From contig NZ_JAUSXT010000001.1 of the NCBI RefSeq assembly GCF_030816235.1, forward strand, positions 248,001 through 312,000: a stretch of 64,000 nt of DNA, written 5' to 3'. This DNA is from Microbacterium sp. W4I4 (lineage in GTDB: Bacteria; Actinomycetota; Actinomycetes; Actinomycetales; Microbacteriaceae). This document shows, one piece after another, positions 8,629 through 19,584 of the stretch; positions within the stretch are counted from its first letter, which is position 1; each line of letters starts with the position of its first letter. Under the pieces are notes generated by a model. It was not told the origin of the DNA. It searched no databases and worked only from the letters and a program-made list of their open reading frames with translations. The translations under genes and the position numbers were made by a program.

Positions 8629-10344
8629 TTACTTCTCCCAGCCCACGTTCTCCACCGGCGTCACACCGAAGAGGTCGAGACCCACGTAGGGCTCGGGGGT
8701 CAGGTTGGCCAGACCCTTCTTGGCCGCGGAGATCGACGGACCGTTGTAGAGCGGGATCAGGCCCCACTCCTTGTAGATCTCGGCCTCGAGCTTCATCGCG
8801 GCCTCGGTCTGCTTGACCGGGTCGCTGATGGACTCGACCTGGTCGTGGATCATCTGGTCGGTCTCGGCGTTCTGCACACCGGAGAGGTTCAGGCCCTGGT
8901 CCTGACCGTAGAGCTGGAAGAACCAGGCGGCGCCGAACGGGTCGGACGAGGTGAAGCGGAGACCCGCGATGTCCCAGTTCTTGCCGTTGTAGTCCTCGGC
9001 GAACTTGTTGGAGGGACGGACATCGATCTTGACCTCGATGCCGATCTCCTTCTCCGACTTCTGGATCGACTGCGCGAGCGCCGCCTGCGTCGGGTCATCG
9101 CTGAAGATCGGGTAGACCGCGGACAGCTTGACGCCGTCCTTCTCGCGGATGCCGTCGGAGCCCTTCGCCCAGCCGGCGTCGTCGAGGATCTTGTTGGCAG
9201 CCTTGACGTCGTACTTCCAACCGGCCTTCTCGAGGGAGTTGGCGTAGCCCGGCTGGAACGAGAACAGCGTCAGCGAACCCGCGGGGTCCTCCGAGTAGTC
9301 CAGGCCGTTCCAGGCGATCTTCTTCTGCTGCTCGATGTTGATGGCCATGAAGAAGGCCTGGCGGACCTCGACGTCCTTGAACTGGGGCTTCTCAGCGTCC
9401 AGCTCGAGGATCGTGTTCGCGGTCTGCTGGGCGCGGTGGATCGTGATGTCCTTCATGTCCGCGACCTGCGCGAGGCGGTCCTTCGTTCCGACGCCCACCG
9501 TGTCGATCTCGCCGTTCTTGAAGGCGTTGATCGAGGCCTGAGCATCCATGCCCTTGAAGGTGACCTCGTCGAGCATGGGCTTGTCGCCCCACCACTTGTC
9601 GTTCGGCTTGAACGAGACGAAGTCGGTGTTCGCGTCGAACTTGTCGATCGTGTACGGGCCTGCACCCCACTCGGCGTGCGGGTCGTTCAGCATCGCCTTG
9701 TTGAAGGTCTCGGGGTCAGCGAGCTTCGGGTGGATGACGCCGCCGTTGAACGGCATCTGCGGCCAGGCGAACTCGCTCTTGAAGGTGACGATCGCGGTCT
9801 TGGGCGTGTCGCCCTGCTCGACCTTCTCGATCTCCTTGTAGCCGTCGATCGCGTTGGGGTTGAAGCCCTCGTCGTTCGAGCGGTTGGCCTTCCACGTGGC
9901 GTCGATGGCAGTCCAGTCCATCGGGGTGCCGTCGTTCCAGGTCGCCTTGTCGGTGAACGTGAAGGTCAGGACCGTCTTGCCGTCCTTCACCTCGTCCTTC
10001 CACTCGTCGAGGTAGTTGTCGTTCTTGTACAGCGTGCCGTCCGGCTGCATCAGGATGATCTGCGGCATGTACCAGGCTGCGATGCGGGCGGTGTCAGCGC
10101 TGGCGTCACCATTGAACGCGTTCAGCTGCTCCGGGACCTCGTTGATCGGGAAGTTGACCTTGCCGCCCTGCTTGAGGTTCTCGCGCGGCTGCGGGTTGTA
10201 GTCCGCGGCCTGGGTCTCGGGGGCCTTGTCGCCGCCCTTGTCGCCGCCGTCACCGGTGTTTCCGGTATTGGCTGCGCACCCGCTCAGTGCGAGTGCGAAA
10301 GCGCCGGTCACTGCCAGCGCTCCCATCAGCTTGTGCTGCTTCAT
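8629..10344 (-). CDS. oppA: Peptide ABC transporter substrate-binding lipoprotein (family 5)
   Basis: A 571-aa extracellular solute-binding protein that would deliver oligopeptides to the OppBC pore. The N-terminus is a lipoprotein signal (MKQHKLMGALAVTGAFALA, lipobox LSGC, Cys near residue 24), followed by a Gly/Asp-rich linker. The mature part is the SBP_bac_5 fold, with family-like stretches such as TFTFTDKATWNDGTPMDWTA and VRQAFFMAINIEQ. The ATG at 10344 has AGGAG at the right distance; the frame stays open for 21 more codons that do not look like signal peptide. It is the last gene of the opp cluster, 141 nt after the ATPase, and probably has its own promoter to raise its dose. Confidence 0.92.
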   Translation of the reverse strand: MKQHKLMGALAVTGAFALALSGCAANTGNTGDGGDKGGDKAPETQAADYNPQPRENLKQGGKVNFPINEVPEQLNAFNGDASADTARIAAWYMPQIILMQPDGTLYKNDNYLDEWKDEVKDGKTVLTFTFTDKATWNDGTPMDWTAIDATWKANRSNDEGFNPNAIDGYKEIEKVEQGDTPKTAIVTFKSEFAWPQMPFNGGVIHPKLADPETFNKAMLNDPHAEWGAGPYTIDKFDANTDFVSFKPNDKWWGDKPMLDEVTFKGMDAQASINAFKNGEIDTVGVGTKDRLAQVADMKDITIHRAQQTANTILELDAEKPQFKDVEVRQAFFMAINIEQQKKIAWNGLDYSEDPAGSLTLFSFQPGYANSLEKAGWKYDVKAANKILDDAGWAKGSDGIREKDGVKLSAVYPIFSDDPTQAALAQSIQKSEKEIGIEVKIDVRPSNKFAEDYNGKNWDIAGLRFTSSDPFGAAWFFQLYGQDQGLNLSGVQNAETDQMIHDQVESISDPVKQTEAAMKLEAEIYKEWGLIPLYNGPSISAAKKGLANLTPEPYVGLDLFGVTPVENVGWEK

Positions 10345-10431
10345 GGTGCTCCTTTCGCCTTTCGGCGTGTCATAAGGGGAGATTAGTTCGCCTGACGCCG
10401 GATTCATCGCGTGGATGAGTGAATCCCGCCT

Positions 10432-10480
10432 AACCGTTATCGGACGGTGATCCGATGGTTACCTTGCCGAAATAACGGTT
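10432..10480. promoter_or_regulatory. Dyad-rich region upstream of oppA
   Basis: AACCGTTAT (10432-10440) and ATAACGGTT (10472-10480) are perfect inverted repeats 31 nt apart. Inside lie TCGGA/TCCGA and TAACC/GGTTA arms. The position between oppDF and oppA suits an operator or a structured mRNA segment that sets the oppA level. Confidence 0.45.
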
Positions 10481-10485
10481 GCGAT

Positions 10486-12429
10486 TCAGACGGTCGCGGG
10501 ACGTGTGCTCATGGTCTCCGGATCGAACACGACGCGCTGACGCGTGCGCTCGATATCCGGGTCCGGCACGGGGATCGCGGACAGCAGCGCCTGCGTGTAC
10601 GGGTGCTGCGGGTTGTCGAAGACCTCGTCGACATCGCCGTACTCCACGAACTCGCCGAGATACATGACAGCGACGCGGTCGGCGATGTGACGGATGACGG
10701 AGAGGTCGTGCGCGACGAACAGGTACGACAGTCCGAGCTTGACCTTGAGTTCGTCGAGCAGGTTGATCACGCCGGCCTGGATCGACACGTCCAGTGCGGA
10801 CACGGGCTCGTCGAGCACGACGATCTTCGGGTTGGTCGACAGGGCGCGGGCGATGCCGATGCGCTGGCGCTGACCACCCGAGAACGCGCCGGGGAAGCGG
10901 TCGCGGTGCGCGGGATTCAGACCCACCAGGTCCATCAGCTCCTGCACGCGCGCGTGGATCTCGTCTCGCGACATGCCGATGGCCTGCATCGGCTCGGCGA
11001 TGATGTCCGTGACGGTCATGCGCGGGTCCAGCGCCCCCATCGGGTCCTGGAACACGATCTGGATGTCGTGGCGCAGTTCGCGCTCGAGCTTCCTGTTGTG
11101 CAGTCCGTTGACGCTCGTCCCGGCGATGATGATGTCGCCGTCGGCCTGCTTCTCGAAGTTCATGATCTCGAGCAGCGTGGTCGTCTTGCCGGAGCCGGAC
11201 TCTCCCACGATGGCCATGGTCTCGCCCTGGCGGACGTCGAAGCTGATGCCCTTGACGGCCTGGACCTCGCCCACCTTGCGCTTGAGGAACGCGCCCTTCA
11301 GCAGCGGGAAGGTCTTGACCATGTTGCGGACCTCGAGGGTCACGGGGCGCTCCTCGCGGGGGGTGCGGGTGAGCTCGCTCTCGTGCACGGGGACCGGCGG
11401 GTACACCGGAAGGCCGCCGATGAGGCCCTCGTCGTCGATCTGGTCGGCGCGGATGCAGGCGGCCTCGTGGAACTCGCCGGCGGTGGCCTCCACCGGAACC
11501 AGATCGGGCTCGCGCTTCCAGCAGGCCTCGATGGCGATCGGGCAGCGCGAGGCGAACGGGCAGGCATCCGGCAGATCGATCAGCAGCGGCGGGTTGCCCT
11601 TGATCGGGATCAGCGGCTCCTTCTCCGCCTTGTCCACACGGGGGATGGCACCCAGCAGGCCGATCGAGTACGGCATCCGGGTGTTGTGGAACAGCTCGTG
11701 CGCTGCGGCGTGCTCGACCGGCTTGCCCGCGTACATGACCATGACGTCGTCGGCGGTGCGCGCGACCACACCCATGTCGTGCGTGATCATGATCACGGCG
11801 GCGCCGGTCTCGTCCTGCGCCTTCTCGATCAGGTCGAGGACCTGCGCCTGAATGGTGACGTCGAGCGCGGTGGTGGGCTCGTCGCAGATGATCAGGCGCG
11901 GGTTGTTGGCCATGGCGATGGCGATCACGACGCGCTGGCGCATTCCGCCGGAGAACTCGTGCGGGAACGACTTCATCCGCCGTTCCGGGTTGGAGATCCC
12001 GACGACCGTGAGCAGCTCGAGCGAGCGGTCCCAGGCCTCCTTCTTCGAGAGCCCGCGGTGCACGGTGAGCGCCTCGACCAGCTGGTCGCCGATGGTGAAC
12101 ACCGGGGTGAGGGAGGTCAGCGGGTCCTGGAAGACCATGGCCATGCCGTTGCCGCGGATCATCGACATCTGCTTGTCGGACTGGCCGAGCAGCTCCTTGC
12201 CCTCGAACTGGACGGAGCCGGTGACCTTCGCGTTCTCGTCGAGCAGGCCCATGATGGCCAGCGACGTGACGGACTTGCCGGAGCCCGACTCGCCGACGAT
12301 GCCGAGCGTCTTGCCGGCCTCGAGGTCGAAGGAGACCCCGCGCACGGCGTCGACGCGGCCGGCCTCCGAGGCGAAGCTGACCTTGAGGTCGCGGACGGAG
12401 AGGACGGTCTTCGAATCTGGTGTGCTCAT
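10486..12429 (-). CDS. Fused OppD-OppF peptide ABC transporter ATPase
   Basis: One 647-aa chain carries both nucleotide-binding domains of an oligopeptide importer. NBD1 (about residues 8-270) has Walker A GESGSGKS, signature FSGGMRQR, Walker B LIICDEPTTALD and H-loop THDMGVV. It ends in the Cys-containing oligo_HPY segment (DACPFASRCPIAIEACWKRE). NBD2 (about residues 355-620) has GESGSGKTT, FSGGQRQR, VVLDEPVSALD and AHDLSVI. Both sites look catalytically complete. The ATG at 12429 overlaps the oppC stop (ATGA). An open frame extending 280 codons further upstream is an out-of-frame reading of oppC and not part of this gene. Confidence 0.93.
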   Translation of the reverse strand: MSTPDSKTVLSVRDLKVSFASEAGRVDAVRGVSFDLEAGKTLGIVGESGSGKSVTSLAIMGLLDENAKVTGSVQFEGKELLGQSDKQMSMIRGNGMAMVFQDPLTSLTPVFTIGDQLVEALTVHRGLSKKEAWDRSLELLTVVGISNPERRMKSFPHEFSGGMRQRVVIAIAMANNPRLIICDEPTTALDVTIQAQVLDLIEKAQDETGAAVIMITHDMGVVARTADDVMVMYAGKPVEHAAAHELFHNTRMPYSIGLLGAIPRVDKAEKEPLIPIKGNPPLLIDLPDACPFASRCPIAIEACWKREPDLVPVEATAGEFHEAACIRADQIDDEGLIGGLPVYPPVPVHESELTRTPREERPVTLEVRNMVKTFPLLKGAFLKRKVGEVQAVKGISFDVRQGETMAIVGESGSGKTTTLLEIMNFEKQADGDIIIAGTSVNGLHNRKLERELRHDIQIVFQDPMGALDPRMTVTDIIAEPMQAIGMSRDEIHARVQELMDLVGLNPAHRDRFPGAFSGGQRQRIGIARALSTNPKIVVLDEPVSALDVSIQAGVINLLDELKVKLGLSYLFVAHDLSVIRHIADRVAVMYLGEFVEYGDVDEVFDNPQHPYTQALLSAIPVPDPDIERTRQRVVFDPETMSTRPATV

Positions 12430-13358
12430 GCGCGGCCTCCAGCCGCCGAGGTGGGATCGAGGGCGTCGCGCAGTCCGTCGGCGACCAGCGCCATCGAGAC
12501 GGTCAGCAGCGTCAGAGCGAGTGCAGGGAAGTAGAAGAGCCAGGGCGCGCTCGTGACACTGGCTGCGCCGTATCCGATCAGCGAGCCGAGCGAGACGTCC
12601 GGCAGCTTCACGCCGAAGCCGATGAACGACAGGCCGGTCTCGGTCATGACGGCTCCGACGACGCCGAGCGTGAAGTTGATCACGAGGAGCGAGCCGATGT
12701 TCGGGACGAGGTGCCGCAGCACGATGCGCATTCCCGAGACGCCCATGTAGCGGGCTGCATCGATGTACTCGCGCTCGCGCAAGGACAGTGCCAACGTCCA
12801 GATGACACGGGCGGGGAAGAACCAGCTCACGAAGATCATGGCGAGCGAGATCACGCGCCAGTCGCCACCGGCGTCGTTGGACACCAGGGCGAGGATCAGG
12901 AAGGTCGGCACGACCATGAGGAAGTGGATGATGATCAGCGTGATCTGCTCGACCCGGCCCCGGAAGTACGCGGCCGCCGTTCCGACGATGGCAGAGAGCG
13001 CCGTCACCCCGACGGAGACGGTCAGGGCGATCATCAGCGAGCGCTGCAGACCGACGGCGGTCAGCGTCCAGTTGTCGTTGCCGCCGGCGTTGGTGCCGAA
13101 CCAGTGCTCGGGAGACGGGCCGGTGCTGAGGTTCAGGAAGTCCTGATCGTCGAGCTTGTAGGGCGTCAGGAGCGGGACCACGACGGAGTAGATCGCCATC
13201 AGGATGAAGATGATCACGCCGGCGACGGCCGGCTTGTTGCGCATGAAGCGACGCGTGTACAGCGTCCACTTGCTGAGCTGCTTGGTGGGGATGCGCTCTG
13301 CAGTCGTGTCGGGGCCGACAGGCGGCTGCACCGTGGGATCGATCATTTCGGTGCTCAT
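12426..13358 (-). CDS. oppC: Peptide ABC transporter permease OppC-like
   Basis: A 310-aa inner-membrane subunit. A cytoplasmic N-terminal tail (about 45 residues) and the first helix (AGVIIFILMAIYSVVVPLL) are followed by five core helices of the BPD_transp_1 fold. The EAA coupling loop lies near YIDAARYMGVSGMRIVLRHL. It pairs with OppB to form the peptide channel. The start is 1 nt from the oppB stop and the end overlaps the ATPase gene, so the three are one transcript. Confidence 0.93.
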   Translation of the reverse strand: MSTEMIDPTVQPPVGPDTTAERIPTKQLSKWTLYTRRFMRNKPAVAGVIIFILMAIYSVVVPLLTPYKLDDQDFLNLSTGPSPEHWFGTNAGGNDNWTLTAVGLQRSLMIALTVSVGVTALSAIVGTAAAYFRGRVEQITLIIIHFLMVVPTFLILALVSNDAGGDWRVISLAMIFVSWFFPARVIWTLALSLREREYIDAARYMGVSGMRIVLRHLVPNIGSLLVINFTLGVVGAVMTETGLSFIGFGVKLPDVSLGSLIGYGAASVTSAPWLFYFPALALTLLTVSMALVADGLRDALDPTSAAGGRA

Positions 13359-13359
13359 A

Positions 13360-14343
13360 TCAGCTCACCCTCACTCGCGGGTCGAGGACCACGACGGCGA
13401 TGTCGGCGAGCAGAGCGCCGACGGCCGTCAGCACGGCACCGAAGGCGGCGACGGCAACCACGCCGTGCACGTCGTTTCCGTTGATGGTGGTCAGGAAGTA
13501 GCGGCCCATGCCCTGCCAGGCGAAGATCGTCTCGGTCAGGATCGCGCCGGTGAAGATCCCGGGGATCGAGAAGGCGACCTGCGTGGCGACCGGGATGAGC
13601 GAGGTCCGCAGCGCGTGCCGGCGGACGGCCTGCTGCTTGGTCAGTCCCTTGGCGCGCGCCGTGCGCACGTAGTCGGCGCTGATGTTGTCGAGCAGCAGGG
13701 TGCGCTGCAGGAAGTGGTACTGCGCGTATCCGATGATCACCAGGGCGATGGTGGGCAGGATCAGATGCTGCAGTGCGTCGATGATCACCGGGAAGAACCC
13801 GGTCACCCCCTCGGTCGAGGAGCCGGTCACGTAGAAGACGCGGGTGCCGACCCAGTTGTTGAAGTTGATCGCGAGGATCACCACCGCGAGACCGGCGACG
13901 ATGATGTTGACGTTCATGGTGACGATCGACACGCCCTGCCAGATGCGGTCCCCGAGCCTGTACTGGCGGGATGCGGTGTAGACGCCGATCCAGATTCCCA
14001 GCAGCGTGGCGATGATCGTGGCGCCGAGCACGAGCTCCGCGCTGATCCACATGCGGAACGCGACCTGCTCGTTGACCGATCCGCCCGTCGGGCTCATGCC
14101 CCAGTCCCACCGGGTGATGATGCCCGAGAACCAGGTCCACCAGCGGTCCATCAGCGGAACGCTCGCGTCGAGGTTGCGTGGCCGCAGCAGATTCTCGATC
14201 TGCTCGGGGCTCATCGGGGGTTTGCGGCCGACGTAGTTGCTGTGCGGGTCGAGGAACGACCACGCCAGGAAGTACGTGACGTTGGTCGCGACCACGATCA
14301 TCAGCAGCCAGCCAAGGGTCCGGCGCACGAGATACTTGATCAA
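13360..14343 (-). CDS. oppB: Peptide ABC transporter permease OppB-like
   Basis: A 327-aa membrane subunit with the typical OppB/DppB N-terminus (IKYLVRRTLGWLLMIVVAT) and the coupling loop YVRTARAKGLTKQQAVRRHA. The periplasmic loop after TM1 is long, as in actinobacterial homologues. I choose the TTG at 14343: it has a GAAGAGAAAG stretch upstream and gives the conserved N-terminus. The ATG at 14415 would add 24 Arg/Cys-rich residues unlike the family. It is the first gene of the opp transcript. Confidence 0.9.
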   Translation of the reverse strand: MIKYLVRRTLGWLLMIVVATNVTYFLAWSFLDPHSNYVGRKPPMSPEQIENLLRPRNLDASVPLMDRWWTWFSGIITRWDWGMSPTGGSVNEQVAFRMWISAELVLGATIIATLLGIWIGVYTASRQYRLGDRIWQGVSIVTMNVNIIVAGLAVVILAINFNNWVGTRVFYVTGSSTEGVTGFFPVIIDALQHLILPTIALVIIGYAQYHFLQRTLLLDNISADYVRTARAKGLTKQQAVRRHALRTSLIPVATQVAFSIPGIFTGAILTETIFAWQGMGRYFLTTINGNDVHGVVAVAAFGAVLTAVGALLADIAVVVLDPRVRVS

Positions 14344-14561
14344 GGTGGTGATTCTTTCTCTTCTACAGCACGCGCGGGATCTGCCGACGCAACGCTGGGT
14401 CGGGATGACATTCAAGCATCATCCGCGCGATAACGCACACCGACAGCGCGGCAGGCTGTGATGCAGTCCTGTGGTCCTCACGCCCCGGTCAGGGTGTGTT
14501 CGGGCAACTTCGGGAGACTATCACCGCTGGCGTCGAATGCGGGATTTGGGCACCCGGCTCG

Positions 14562-14567
14562 TAGACT
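14562..14567 (+). promoter_or_regulatory. Probable -10 element of lepA (TAGACT)
   Basis: TAGACT 33 nt before the lepA ATG would give a leader of about 27 nt that contains AAGGACC as ribosome-binding site. The rest of the 257-bp gap between oppB and lepA (14344-14600) shows no other clear element. Confidence 0.45.
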
Positions 14568-14600
14568 TGCGGGAACCCTTCCGGCCGCCTCAAGGACCAC

Positions 14601-16469
<1,869 letters not shown>

Positions 16470-16512
16470 GCAACACGACCGCTGTCGTGAGACGTCTTCC
16501 AGGCGAGTCACG

Positions 16513-16518
16513 TAGGCT
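16513..16518 (+). promoter_or_regulatory. -10 element of the DUF1990-hemW transcript (TAGGCT)
   Basis: TAGGCT ends 7 nt before the ATG at 16526, another leaderless arrangement. Confidence 0.5.
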
Positions 16519-16525
16519 GGAACTC

Positions 16526-17176
16526 ATGCGTCGCGGGACATTCCGAGAAGGCACGGTCGACTATGCCGCGGTCGGGGCCACTCATGCCCCCGACCTCATG
16601 CAGTATCCGCCGGAGCACAGCGTTCCCGCCGAGGACTCGTGGCGGATCGGCAGCGGTGAGGATCGTTTCCGCACCGCCGCAGAGGCTCTGCTGTCGTGGA
16701 CCGCGCAGCGCGCGGCCGGACTCAGCCTGAGCGATGTGCGCCCCGAGTCCGGCGCCGCCTACACAGGCGTCAGCTTCGACGCCGAAGGCACGCCGATCGC
16801 CCCGAACCGCACCCAGCTCGAGCAGCGCTTCGACGCCGAGGGGACGCCGTTCGCGGCCCCCGGCATGACGCTGAAGCTGCGCGGGCGCGTCAAGGGTATG
16901 CGGGCGGATGCCGAGCTGCGGGTGATCTCGGTCACCGAGGAGCGCCGGCGGGTCGGCTTCGTGCTGGGCACCCTCGGCGGCTCTGTGGTGAGCGGTGAGG
17001 AGTCCTTCGACATCGAGTGGCGCGAGGACACCGACGAGGTCTGGTTCACCGTGCGCGCCTTCGACGCACCGGCAGCCGTGCTGTACCACCTGCCCGGCAT
17101 GGTGCGTCGGCGCAGGCGTGAGCTCTTCGCCCGCTATCTGCGTGCGATCTCGCCGCTGTATGCGACGCCGATCTGA
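16526..17176 (+). CDS. DUF1990 family protein
   Basis: A 216-aa soluble protein of the DUF1990 family, whose function is not established. The N-terminus (VDYAAVGATHAPDLMQYPPE) carries the family feature of a short Tyr/Gly strand. It ends in LPGMVRRRRRELFARYLRAI, a basic helix. No signal peptide or catalytic motif is visible. Its last base is the first base of the hemW start, so the two genes are co-transcribed. The short start and the promoter 7 nt away are consistent; a longer in-frame reading back into lepA is not real. Confidence 0.82.
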   Translation: MRRGTFREGTVDYAAVGATHAPDLMQYPPEHSVPAEDSWRIGSGEDRFRTAAEALLSWTAQRAAGLSLSDVRPESGAAYTGVSFDAEGTPIAPNRTQLEQRFDAEGTPFAAPGMTLKLRGRVKGMRADAELRVISVTEERRRVGFVLGTLGGSVVSGEESFDIEWREDTDEVWFTVRAFDAPAAVLYHLPGMVRRRRRELFARYLRAISPLYATPI

Positions 17177-18417
17177 TGGCGGGCCCGCTTCCCCTGGGAG
17201 ATCCTGCACCGGCTGACGGCCTGCTGCCCTCGAACCTGGACATCGACGCGACGGTGCCCTTCTCCGCCTACCTGCACGTGCCGTTCTGCCGGGTGCGCTG
17301 CGGGTACTGCGACTTCAACACCTACACCGCGACCGAGCTGCGCGGTGCACGCCAGGATCAGTACGCCGACACGCTGATCCGCGAGATCGAGCTGGCGCGG
17401 GGCGTGCTCGACGCGGCCGGTGCGCTGCGTCCCATGGATACCGTGTTCTTCGGCGGCGGCACGCCGACCCTGCTGCCCGCCGGCGACCTCGCACGCATGC
17501 TGCACGCGGCATCCGACGCCTTCGGCATCCGCGACGGCGCCGAGGTGACCGTCGAGGCGAACCCCGACACGGTCACACCCGAGGTGGTGGAGACTCTGCT
17601 GCAGGCCGGGGTGAACCGACTCTCGATCGGAATGCAGTCGGCCGTGCCGCACGTGCTCGCAGCGCTGGACCGCACGCACCGGCCCGAGAACGTCGACACC
17701 GCTGTGGCGGCCGCACGCGCCGCGGGTCTCGATGTCAGCGTCGACCTCATCTACGGCGCCCCGGGGGAGTCGCTGGCCGACTGGGAGCAGTCCCTGGACA
17801 TCGCCCTGGCCCTGGAGCCCGACCACATCTCCGCCTACGCCCTCATCATCGAAGACGGCACCAAGCTCGCCAGGCAGATCCGCCGAGGCGAGGTCGCGGC
17901 ACCGGATGACGACCTGCAGGCGGACATGTACGAGACCGCTGATCAGCGGCTCGCCGCGGCAGGCTTCGACTGGTACGAGGTCAGCAACTGGGCGCGCCGC
18001 CCTTCGCCCGGCTCAGGGACCCGACTGCATCAGTCACGCCACAACATGGCGTACTGGCGCGGCTCGGACTGGTGGGGCTTCGGCCCGGGAGCGCACAGCC
18101 ACGTCGCCGGCCTGCGCTGGTGGAACGTCAAGCATCCCGCCGCCTACGCGCAGCGGCTCGACACGGGAGATTCGCCCGCCGCCGGCCGGGAGCGGCCCGA
18201 CGCCCAGGCGCGCACCCTGGAGCGGGTGCTCCTGCAGAGCAGGCTCGCCGAAGGACTTCCGATCGCCGACATCGCCGAACCGTATCGCGTCCGGGTCGCC
18301 GAGTTGATATCGGACGGGCTGATCGACGCTGCCTCCGCGCTGCGCGACAAGCACGTGCGGCTCACGCTGCGCGGACGGCTGCTGGCCGATGCCGTCGTGC
18401 GGGCTCTGACCGAGTAG
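17176..18417 (+). CDS. hemW: HemW-type radical SAM protein
   Basis: A 413-aa radical SAM protein, related to oxygen-independent coproporphyrinogen oxidase and in better-studied bacteria a heme chaperone. The [4Fe-4S] motif is CRVRCGYC (CxxxCxxC, near residue 38), in the context AYLHVPFCRVRCGYCDF. The SAM-binding GGGTPTLL follows, and the C-terminal HemN domain includes YEVSNWA. The extra Cys that marks HemW (CGYCDF, where HemN has CxxCxC) supports HemW over a true HemN oxidase. Its Fe-S cluster would come from the suf machinery encoded further on. Confidence 0.9.
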   Translation: MAGPLPLGDPAPADGLLPSNLDIDATVPFSAYLHVPFCRVRCGYCDFNTYTATELRGARQDQYADTLIREIELARGVLDAAGALRPMDTVFFGGGTPTLLPAGDLARMLHAASDAFGIRDGAEVTVEANPDTVTPEVVETLLQAGVNRLSIGMQSAVPHVLAALDRTHRPENVDTAVAAARAAGLDVSVDLIYGAPGESLADWEQSLDIALALEPDHISAYALIIEDGTKLARQIRRGEVAAPDDDLQADMYETADQRLAAAGFDWYEVSNWARRPSPGSGTRLHQSRHNMAYWRGSDWWGFGPGAHSHVAGLRWWNVKHPAAYAQRLDTGDSPAAGRERPDAQARTLERVLLQSRLAEGLPIADIAEPYRVRVAELISDGLIDAASALRDKHVRLTLRGRLLADAVVRALTE

Positions 18418-18453
18418 CCGCGGCCGGCCAGGGACTGGTTCAGGCAAGCGGGG

Positions 18454-18459
18454 TAGGAT
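18454..18459 (+). promoter_or_regulatory. -10 element of the hrcA operon (TAGGAT)
   Basis: TAGGAT overlaps the first base of the CIRCE operator, so HrcA bound there would cover the transcription start. Confidence 0.6.
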
Positions 18460-18485
18460 TGGCACTCGGAAGGTCGGAGTGCCAG
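18459..18485. promoter_or_regulatory. CIRCE operator (HrcA-binding site)
   Basis: TTGGCACTC-N9-GAGTGCCAG is a near match to the CIRCE consensus TTAGCACTC-N9-GAGTGCTAA. The 7-bp core arms are perfectly symmetrical and the 9-bp spacer is exact. It lies 12 nt before the hrcA start and overlaps the -10 element, the expected site for autorepression released by heat. Confidence 0.92.
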
Positions 18486-18497
18486 CGGGGAGGGATC

Positions 18498-19541
18498 ATG
18501 GTCACAGAGCGAGGACTCGAGGTTCTCCGCGCGATCGTGCAGGACTACGTCGCCACGCACGAGCCCGTGGGCAGCAAGTCGATCGTCGAGCGGCACGCGT
18601 TCGGCGTCTCCGCCGCCACGATCCGCAACGACATGGCGCTGCTCGAGGACGAGGACCTCATCGAGGCGCCGCACACCTCTTCCGGGCGCGTGCCGACCGA
18701 CAAGGGCTATCGCGTCTTCGTGAACCACCTCGCGCAGGTGCGTCCGCTCTCCACCGGGCAGCGCAGCGCGATCGAGTCGTTCCTCACCGACCCCGCCGAC
18801 CTCGATGACCTGATGGCGCGCACGGTGCGCGTGCTGACCCAGCTGACCGGCCAGGTCGCCCTGGCGCAATACCCCTCGTTCGCCCGCGCCAGCATCACGC
18901 ACATCGAGCTGGTGGCTCTCGCCCCGAACCGGATGCTGGTCGTGCTGGTGACCGATGCCGGCGGCGTCTCCCAGCGCATCGCACCCCTGCCGATCGACAT
19001 CGACGAAGCGGATGTCGCGGTGCTGCGGGCGCAGCTCGCAGCCCTCATCACCGGCAGAGCCGTCGGGGAGGCATCCGATCGGATCCGCTCCGTCCTCGGT
19101 CCGGATCAGGTCGCGACCGGTCCGCGTCTGCACCCGGCGCTGCTCGTGCTGACCGGGGTGATCGCGGAGGAGCTCGCCGAGTTCCGTCAGGAGCGACTCG
19201 TGATGGCGGGTGCTGCGACGCTCGCCCGCCGGGAGCAGGACTTCCGCGGCAGCATCCACCCTCTGCTGGAGGCGATCGAGGAGCAGGTGACCCTGCTGCG
19301 GCTGATGAGCGAGATGGTGACCGACGAGCACGGACTCGCGACCAGCATCGGCACGGAGAACGCCTCGTTCGGACTGGGTGAGGCATCCTTCGTCGCCAGC
19401 AACTACGCCGCACCCAGCGGCACCGCACGCGTCGGAGTGATGGGCCCGACGCGCATGGACTACCCGAGCAACCTCGCGGCGGCCCGCGCCGTGGCGCGCT
19501 ACCTGTCGCGCATTCTCGAGGAAGACGGAACCGGGCGCTGA
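18498..19541 (+). CDS. hrcA: Heat-inducible transcriptional repressor HrcA
   Basis: A 347-aa repressor of heat-shock genes that binds CIRCE and is kept active by GroEL in other bacteria. The N-terminal winged helix runs from TERGLEVLRAIVQDYVATHE through SKSIVERHAFGVSAATIRND and ends with HTSSGRVPTDKGYRVFV. The GAF-like dimerisation core and the inserted domain follow. The ATG at 18498 has GGGAGGG upstream. The operator directly in front predicts negative autoregulation of hrcA and dnaJ. Confidence 0.95.
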   Translation: MVTERGLEVLRAIVQDYVATHEPVGSKSIVERHAFGVSAATIRNDMALLEDEDLIEAPHTSSGRVPTDKGYRVFVNHLAQVRPLSTGQRSAIESFLTDPADLDDLMARTVRVLTQLTGQVALAQYPSFARASITHIELVALAPNRMLVVLVTDAGGVSQRIAPLPIDIDEADVAVLRAQLAALITGRAVGEASDRIRSVLGPDQVATGPRLHPALLVLTGVIAEELAEFRQERLVMAGAATLARREQDFRGSIHPLLEAIEEQVTLLRLMSEMVTDEHGLATSIGTENASFGLGEASFVASNYAAPSGTARVGVMGPTRMDYPSNLAAARAVARYLSRILEEDGTGR

Positions 19542-19584
19542 TGCGCCGGGTCGAACACATTCACGCACACGCAGAAAGGTGATC

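Noticed and set aside
10486..13269. A 927-codon version of the fused opp ATPase
   Set aside because: The extra N-terminal 280 codons are an Arg/His-rich out-of-frame reading of oppC; the ATG at 12429 is coupled to the oppC stop.
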